Shown piece by piece: positions 33,706 through 38,489 of a DNA stretch of 38,489 nucleotides. The DNA is from JBCCGI01 sp039029355 (lineage in GTDB: Bacteria; Planctomycetota; UBA1135; GCA-002686595), in contig JBCCGI010000080.1 of NCBI GenBank assembly GCA_039029355.1, positions 1-38,489 on the forward strand, given 5' to 3'. The notes below the pieces were generated by a model. That model saw nothing but the letters and a program-made list of their open reading frames with translations, did not search any database and was not told where the DNA came from. How positions within the stretch are numbered: position 1 is the stretch's first letter; every line of letters begins with the position of its first letter. The position numbers and the translations under genes were made by a program.

Positions 33706-35700
33706 TCAGCCGCGCGCCAGCTCGGCCTCGACCTCGGCCAGCCGGGCCTCGAGCTCGGAGGAGGGCTGCTCGGCCAGCAGCGCGTCGAGGATCGCGCGCG
33801 CCTCCGCCAGCGCCTCGGTGCGCGGCAGCCCCTCCAACCCCTCGGCGCGGATCCACAGCAGGTTCGCGAGCCGCAGGCGGATGTCGCGGTCGGTCGGATC
33901 GAAGGCCAGGGCCTCGCGGAAACGGCGCTCGGCCACGTCGTAGCCGCCGACGTCGAACTGGATGAGCCCGGCGAGCTTCTGCGCGCGGAAGCGGTCGCGC
34001 GGCGCCACGTCCTCGCCCTGGGCGACCGGGCGTAGCAGCGTCATCGCGAGGTCGAGCAGGGGCTCGACCTCGGCGCCCGGGGCGCCGGCGGCCAGGCGCT
34101 CGGCGCCGCGCCGATAGGCTAGCTCGGCCGACAGGAGCCGCACCGACACCGCACCCGGACGCTCGGCCTCGAGCAGCCCGACCACGTCCTGGGCCTCGTC
34201 GAGCCGCCCCTCGCGCAGCAGGTAGACCGCGTGGTTGTAGTCGCGCTTCAGCAGATCCTCCGCCTGCTCGGCCTCCGAGAAGACCGGCCAGCTCACGATC
34301 GCGGCGGCGGCGATGAACGGCCCCAGCCAGGCGCGCGACGGCTTGCGGCCCCAAAAGAGCGCGATCAGGTAGCCCGCAAACGGAAGCAAGAGCGGCACGA
34401 GCGCCACGCGGATACGCATGCTGGTCACCGTCGCGACGATCGTAGCGAGGTACAGCAGGTAGAAGAGCAGGAGCTCCCATGCGTGCCGCGGCTCCTCGGG
34501 CTCGTCGCCGCCGAGCCAACGCCGCAGCGCGAAGGCCAGCATCCCGCCGATCCCGAGCGCGCCCCACAGCCAATACCCCGGCAGCGGCAGGCGCAGCGCC
34601 GAGACGTAGCGCGCGTCCCACTCGATGTGGTGGTTGTCGGGCACCTCGTAGGCGCCGAGCGAAAGGCGCAGCTTGTTCCACAGGATGCGCGCGTGGAGCA
34701 GCGGATCGGAGCGCAGCGAGTCGAGCGTCTCGCCGATCCAGAACGAGCTGACCTCGCCCGGATCGAGCACGCGCCCGGTGCGCCGCTCGGCCTCGTGCTT
34801 CCAGTCGTCGGCCTCGTACTCGGGGATGCCGCGCACCCACGAGAACTCGGTCGCGCGGCCGTAGGGGTTCTCGGCGTTGTTGCCGCCGTAGAGGTTGGTG
34901 CCGGCGCCGCTCGTGGTCAGGGCGAACACGCCGCCCACCGCCTGGTTGCGCAGCGCCACCGGGAGCAGGGCGCAGACGACCCCGAGCAGCACCGCCGCCG
35001 CCGCACGCGCGCCGTCCGCGGGGCGCGCGCCATCGCTGCGCGCCAGCAGCGCGCGCGCGACCGGCAGCGCGACGAAGAGCGGCACCAAGAGCAGCAGGTT
35101 CCCGCGCAAGAGCGCCCCGAGCCCCGCCGTCAGCCCGAACAGCGCCCACAGGCCGTAGCCGCGCCAGCCGCGCGCGGGTACCCGGGCGCGCAGCGCGAGG
35201 TAGCCGAGCACCAGCACCAGCGGCACGACCAGGTTGGGCTTGAGCAGCAGCGACGGCAGGAAGAGCAGCGGACGGTACGTCGCGAGCCCCACCCCCGCCG
35301 CGAGTGCCGCCGTGCGTCCGAAGACACGCGCCGTGAGCAGCGTGAGGAGCACGACCGACAGCGCCCCGTAGAGAGCGTGCAGGTGCCGCGCGGACGTGCG
35401 CCGGCGGCGCGTGCGATCCTCCTCGTCGTCGCCGATGCCCCAGACCGCGTACACCGAGCCGAGCCAGTACGGGTAGAGCGGCTCCTGGAAGAAGACCTCG
35501 TCGCCGACCCAGTCGCCGTCCGCGATCTCGAGCGCCCAGCGCTCGTAGGACTCCTCGTCGATCACCGGGCGGTCGGCGAGCGGGTGGTTGCCCGCGTAGT
35601 CCAGCGCGAAGCCGACGCGCAGGACGAGCGCGAGCACGAACAGGAGCACGAGGGCCTGGGTCCCGACTCTCCCGTCGCGGGACCCCGTCTGGTCGGTCAC
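33706..35700 (-). CDS. Multi-pass GT39-like membrane protein with a repeat-rich C-terminal tail
   Basis: This 664-residue protein has about ten hydrophobic segments in residues 15-430 and a first periplasmic loop with DEESYERWALEIADGDWVG, the acidic pattern found in ArnT/PMT-type (GT-C) polyprenol-dependent glycosyltransferases. Residues about 455-660 are helical and TPR-like (FDVGGYDVAERRFREALAFDPTD is a clear unit). The GTG start at 35700 is set by a 4-bp overlap with the GT2 gene. It probably transfers a sugar from a lipid carrier to an acceptor outside the membrane, with the TPR tail as a docking domain. Substrate unknown. Confidence 0.82.
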   Translation of the reverse strand: MTDQTGSRDGRVGTQALVLLFVLALVLRVGFALDYAGNHPLADRPVIDEESYERWALEIADGDWVGDEVFFQEPLYPYWLGSVYAVWGIGDDEEDRTRRRRTSARHLHALYGALSVVLLTLLTARVFGRTAALAAGVGLATYRPLLFLPSLLLKPNLVVPLVLVLGYLALRARVPARGWRGYGLWALFGLTAGLGALLRGNLLLLVPLFVALPVARALLARSDGARPADGARAAAAVLLGVVCALLPVALRNQAVGGVFALTTSGAGTNLYGGNNAENPYGRATEFSWVRGIPEYEADDWKHEAERRTGRVLDPGEVSSFWIGETLDSLRSDPLLHARILWNKLRLSLGAYEVPDNHHIEWDARYVSALRLPLPGYWLWGALGIGGMLAFALRRWLGGDEPEEPRHAWELLLFYLLYLATIVATVTSMRIRVALVPLLLPFAGYLIALFWGRKPSRAWLGPFIAAAAIVSWPVFSEAEQAEDLLKRDYNHAVYLLREGRLDEAQDVVGLLEAERPGAVSVRLLSAELAYRRGAERLAAGAPGAEVEPLLDLAMTLLRPVAQGEDVAPRDRFRAQKLAGLIQFDVGGYDVAERRFREALAFDPTDRDIRLRLANLLWIRAEGLEGLPRTEALAEARAILDALLAEQPSSELEARLAEVEAELARG

Positions 35701-36752
35701 GTGCGCTCCATCTCCCAGCGGTCGGAGAGCGGCTCGCGCCGCTCGCGCCACCAGGCGCGAACGATGACGTCGAGCAGCCACACCAGCCGGCGCCCCACCG
35801 GAGCCAGGAGCACGGCCGCGACCGCCGCCGCACCCGCCACCAGCCAGGGTGTGCCGCCCAGGAGCCCCAGCGCTAGCGGAAGCGCGAGCGCCACCGCCAG
35901 CAACAGCCAGGGCGCGAGGCCGGGCAGCGTGCGGTAGCACCACCACTGCGCGCGGTCGAGCAAGCCCGCCCGCGGCGCGCCCGAGCGGCGCAGCACCTGG
36001 AAGTAGGCGCGCGCGCGCCGCATCGCCTGGCCGTCGCGCGCCGCGCCGGCCGGCGTCTTGACCTCGAGGAAGCGCGCGCGCGGGACGAGGCGCACGCGGC
36101 CTCCGGCGCGGCGCGCCTGGAGCATCAGCTCGATGTCGTCGGCGGCCACGCCGGGCGTCGGGCGCAGGCCGAGCTCGGCGCGCCAGGCCAGGAGCTGTCC
36201 GTGCACGCTGAAGACGCGCCCCAGGCGCGACTCGAGCGCGCGCACGCCGGCGGTCCAGCGGTCGTACAGCCCGCCGGCCGGAACCGGCTCGCCGCCGCCC
36301 TCCGCGCGGCAGGTCCCGTCCTCCGCCAGGTCGCGCACGAACTCCTGCGCGCCGCAGGCCATCGCCAGCTCGGGCTCCGCAGAGAAGGCCGCCGCGAGCG
36401 CGGTCAGCGCGTCGGGGCGCACGACCACGTCGGCGTCGGTCAGGACCACCAGATCGACGTCGCCGAGCGCCGCCAGCCCTGCGCCGATCGCGCCGGCCTT
36501 GCCCGGCGTGCCGTCGTTCCGCACGGCGCACGCCTCGACACCGGCGCCGAAGCGCTCGGCGGCCGCGCGCGCCGCGTCAAGGGTCGCGTCGCGCGAGCCG
36601 TCGTCGACCACCGCGACGCGGTGCGGCCGGTCGGGGTCGGACGCGGGCCACTCCGCCTGGGCCAGGTTCGCGAGCTTGCGCGGGAGCACGCGCTCCTCGT
36701 CGCGGCACGGGACCAGCACGCCCAGCCGAAGCGGACGGAGCGCGTCCCTCAC
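35697..36752 (-). CDS. Glycosyltransferase family 2, membrane-anchored
   Basis: The 351-residue protein has a GT-A domain with LVPCRDEERVLPRKL at the N terminus, VVDDGSRDAT, and the VLTDADVVV metal-binding strand; DDIELMLQARRAGGRVRLVP is the acceptor-side motif. Two or three C-terminal membrane helices (about 280-335) anchor it in the inner membrane. It resembles processive or polyprenol-sugar synthases. The GTG start at 36752 overlaps the upstream radical SAM gene by 4 bp. It may make the lipid-linked sugar used by the next, GT-C, gene. Confidence 0.87.
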   Translation of the reverse strand: MRDALRPLRLGVLVPCRDEERVLPRKLANLAQAEWPASDPDRPHRVAVVDDGSRDATLDAARAAAERFGAGVEACAVRNDGTPGKAGAIGAGLAALGDVDLVVLTDADVVVRPDALTALAAAFSAEPELAMACGAQEFVRDLAEDGTCRAEGGGEPVPAGGLYDRWTAGVRALESRLGRVFSVHGQLLAWRAELGLRPTPGVAADDIELMLQARRAGGRVRLVPRARFLEVKTPAGAARDGQAMRRARAYFQVLRRSGAPRAGLLDRAQWWCYRTLPGLAPWLLLAVALALPLALGLLGGTPWLVAGAAAVAAVLLAPVGRRLVWLLDVIVRAWWRERREPLSDRWEMERT

Positions 36753-37846
36753 CGCGGGCCGGCTCCGGTCAGCGTCCGCCCGAGGAGGCGCGGCCACGCG
36801 CGCCGGTTGAAGAGGACGTTGTCCGCCTGCGCGCACTCCCACGTGCAGGCGCAGCGGGTCGACTCGATCTCGTCGCGGATGCCCTCGGCCTCGGAAGCCT
36901 CCCAGAGGCGCGTCAGGTCCCAGTCGACGTCGTTCAGGTTGCCCATCGAGCGGCCGAGGATCTCGCACGGGTGCACCTCGCCGTTCTCGAACACCACCGC
37001 CGAGAGCGACCCCGCCGTGCACGGCAGGTGCTTGGAGCGGTCGCCGCGCGCCACGCGCGCCACGTGGTCGTACATCAGCTGGTCGCGGGCGACCGCAACG
37101 CGCTTCAGCGGGAAGTCGAAGTAGCGCAGCACGCCTTCCTTCTGGAGGCGACGCTTGGTCTCCACGACTTCGAGGTAGCGCTCGGGCTCGACCTCTAGTA
37201 GGTCCTCGTCCAGCGCGGTGCCGCGCGCGAGGTTGATCGTGACGTTGTCGGGGCGGAGCTCGCGGGCGAGCTCCTCGACGTGCGCCGCGAGCGTGTCCTG
37301 GTTCTCGCGCGTGACGGTCACGATGATCCCGACGCCGAGGTTGTCCCGGTCGCGCTTCTGAGCCTGGAAGCGACGCACCGCCTCCATCGACTTCGCGTGT
37401 CCACCGGGCACCTGCCGGATCGCGTCGTGCACGTCCGGCGGGCCGTCGAACGACACCGCGACGGACAGGAACGTCTCGGGGTTCTCGGTGACGAGCCGGT
37501 CGACCAGCTCGTGCTGGCGCCGCACCAGCCCGTTGGTCGGGATCGCCAGGTGCCGCAGCCCGCGGCGCCCGAAGGCCCGTCCGAGCTCGGGCAGGTCGGT
37601 GCGGAGGAACGGCTCGCCGCCCCCGAAGCTCACCCAGAGGAGCGGCCCGAGGTCCGATGCCGAGTGCGCCAAGCGGTCGACCTGGTCGAGCGAGGGGCCG
37701 GGTACGCCGTCCGCCACTTCCTTCCAGTGGAAGCAGTGCCTGCACCTGAGGTTGCACGCCCCGGTAACGAAGAGCGTCAGGTGCAGCGGCGGTCCGCGGT
37801 GGACGATGCCGCGGCGGACGAAGGAGAGGTAGCGGAGCGCGTTCAC
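36749..37846 (-). CDS. Radical SAM enzyme with SPASM-like C terminus
   Basis: This 365-residue protein has the cluster motif CNLRCRHC (C31, C35, C38) and a GGGEPFLR segment typical of the radical SAM core. A cysteine-rich C-terminal region (one at LPCTAGS, one in HPCEILG, then several in the CACTWEC block) suggests a SPASM-type auxiliary iron-sulfur site. SPASM enzymes often modify peptides or sugars. No precursor peptide is visible nearby. It heads an operon with two glycosyltransferases, which points to a sugar or glycoconjugate modification rather than a peptide product, though this is inference. Confidence 0.87.
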   Translation of the reverse strand: MNALRYLSFVRRGIVHRGPPLHLTLFVTGACNLRCRHCFHWKEVADGVPGPSLDQVDRLAHSASDLGPLLWVSFGGGEPFLRTDLPELGRAFGRRGLRHLAIPTNGLVRRQHELVDRLVTENPETFLSVAVSFDGPPDVHDAIRQVPGGHAKSMEAVRRFQAQKRDRDNLGVGIIVTVTRENQDTLAAHVEELARELRPDNVTINLARGTALDEDLLEVEPERYLEVVETKRRLQKEGVLRYFDFPLKRVAVARDQLMYDHVARVARGDRSKHLPCTAGSLSAVVFENGEVHPCEILGRSMGNLNDVDWDLTRLWEASEAEGIRDEIESTRCACTWECAQADNVLFNRRAWPRLLGRTLTGAGPR

Positions 37847-37904
37847 GGTGTCGTGTTCAGCCTACCGTCTCGGGGCCTTGGTCACGGGGTCGAGGCAAAC
37901 GAAA

Positions 37905-37937
37905 GCGGCCCGGACGGCATTAAGCCGACCGGGCCGC
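37905..37937 (-). terminator. Intrinsic terminator of the right-edge exported-protein gene
   Basis: GCGGCCCGG (37905-37913) pairs perfectly with CCGGGCCGC (37929-37937), with an inner CGGC/GCCG stem and an ATTAA loop. On the minus strand the hairpin is followed by TTTCGTTT. It lies about 20 bases past the stop of the exported-protein gene and before the radical SAM operon. Confidence 0.8.
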
Positions 37938-37957
37938 GGTTCGGTTTCCCTAAGGGA

Positions 37958-38489
37958 CTACTGGACCGTCAGGTCGAGACCCTTCGAGCTCGCGAAGGCG
38001 TCGCCGCCCGCGTTGTCGAGGACGAAGCCCTGCGCGTACAGGTGCAGGCCCGCGGGGGTCGAGGACGGGATCTCGCCCGAGATCACGAGGTCGCCGTTCG
38101 CGTCGAGGGTCGACGAGACGGTGACGAGCTCGATGCCGCCGACGTTGAGGACCAGCAGGCCGGGGATCGGGATCGACGGCGCCGAGGCGCTACCGACCGT
38201 GATGATCGCCGTGGTGCCGCCGGAGGCGCCGCTCGAAAGAGCGAGGAACAGGTCGGAGCCCGCGAACGGGACCGAGAGAGCCGTCAGGCTCGGCTCACCG
38301 CCGGCCGCGCCGGAGGTGCCGGTGCCGTAGACCGCCTGGAAGGACGGACCGTAGGAGCCGGTGTAGCTGTCGTTCGACGACGAGCCGGTGTTGCCGTACT
38401 CGTCCGACGAGGTGAAGCCGTAGCTGACCGAGCCGACCAGGTTGCCCGGAAGCTCGCCGCGGAAGATCTGGCCCTGCGAGCTCATCGCC
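37958..38489 (-). CDS. Exported protein, C-terminal part, cut by the right edge
   Basis: The frame is open to the window edge, so the N terminus and any signal peptide lie outside. The visible 175 or so residues are Ser/Gly-rich, then carry the YGTGTSGAAGGEPSL segment and end in GLHLYAQGFVLDNAGG plus LDLTVQ. The order of elements resembles the exported protein at 10456-11427 and the orphan fragment at 33076. Function unknown; probably a surface-associated protein. An intrinsic terminator follows. Confidence 0.78.
   Translation of the reverse strand, partial: AMSSQGQIFRGELPGNLVGSVSYGFTSSDEYGNTGSSSNDSYTGSYGPSFQAVYGTGTSGAAGGEPSLTALSVPFAGSDLFLALSSGASGGTTAIITVGSASAPSIPIPGLLVLNVGGIELVTVSSTLDANGDLVISGEIPSSTPAGLHLYAQGFVLDNAGGDAFASSKGLDLTVQ

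Noticed and set aside
33706..33708. A second selenocysteine codon at the end of the membrane glycosyltransferase
   Set aside because: The frame continues past the TGA and a hairpin follows, but there is no redox motif, no GU in a proper apical loop, and the two sides belong to unrelated proteins.

Overview
The window is a gene-dense stretch of a very GC-rich bacterial chromosome, probably from an uncultivated member of the Planctomycetota. That assignment is an inference. It rests on the GC content, the scarcity of clear Shine-Dalgarno sites, a Gram-negative lipid A/LPS gene set, and three exported proteins that end in a related glycine/proline-rich beta-type C-terminal domain, which I associate with planctomycetes. 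No tRNA, rRNA, CRISPR array, insertion sequence or prophage is visible.

Left part (1-4606). An 18-bp tandem repeat array runs off the left edge. It is followed by a two-gene minus-strand operon: a coiled-coil protein with a degenerate GGDEF domain, then a bacterial actin that resembles the magnetosome filament protein MamK. Next, on the plus strand, is an AhpD-like protein whose second redox cysteine is encoded by an in-frame TGA. A 7-bp hairpin with a GGUCU loop follows the TGA at the correct distance for a bacterial SECIS element, so this is a selenoprotein that ordinary gene calling would break in two. An enoyl-CoA hydratase lies convergent to it.

From 4629 to 12660. An LPS-core operon (two GT9 heptosyltransferase-like proteins and a WaaP-type kinase, all overlapping by 4 bp) is divergent from a pair of overlapping glutamate dehydrogenase genes. 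The first has every catalytic residue. The second has lost two active-site lysines and looks like a non-catalytic partner subunit. An exported protein and an RlmL-type rRNA methyltransferase follow.

From 12665 to 25222, all on the minus strand. This is a large envelope region. In transcription order it holds a degenerate receiver protein, an unusual HAD phosphatase/P-loop kinase fusion, rpoZ, lpxK, an lpxL-like acyltransferase, hldD, a fused hldE and a cobalamin-binding radical SAM enzyme. A second, split pair of heptose kinase and nucleotidyltransferase genes comes next, then a TauE-like permease and an exported propeller-like protein. Together these can make and activate ADP-heptose and complete lipid A, which the GT9/WaaP cluster would then decorate.

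Right part (25484-38489). A plus-strand operon encodes a glutamate carboxypeptidase II-like peptidase, a heterodimeric ABC exporter with one degenerate ATP site, and a periplasmic protein with tandem parvulin domains. Facing it is a minus-strand operon with 4-bp overlaps: a SPASM-like radical SAM enzyme, a membrane GT2 glycosyltransferase, and a multi-pass GT39-like protein with a repeat-rich tail. It is followed by an orphan fragment of an exported protein. A second exported protein, cut by the right edge, lies just upstream behind a strong terminator.
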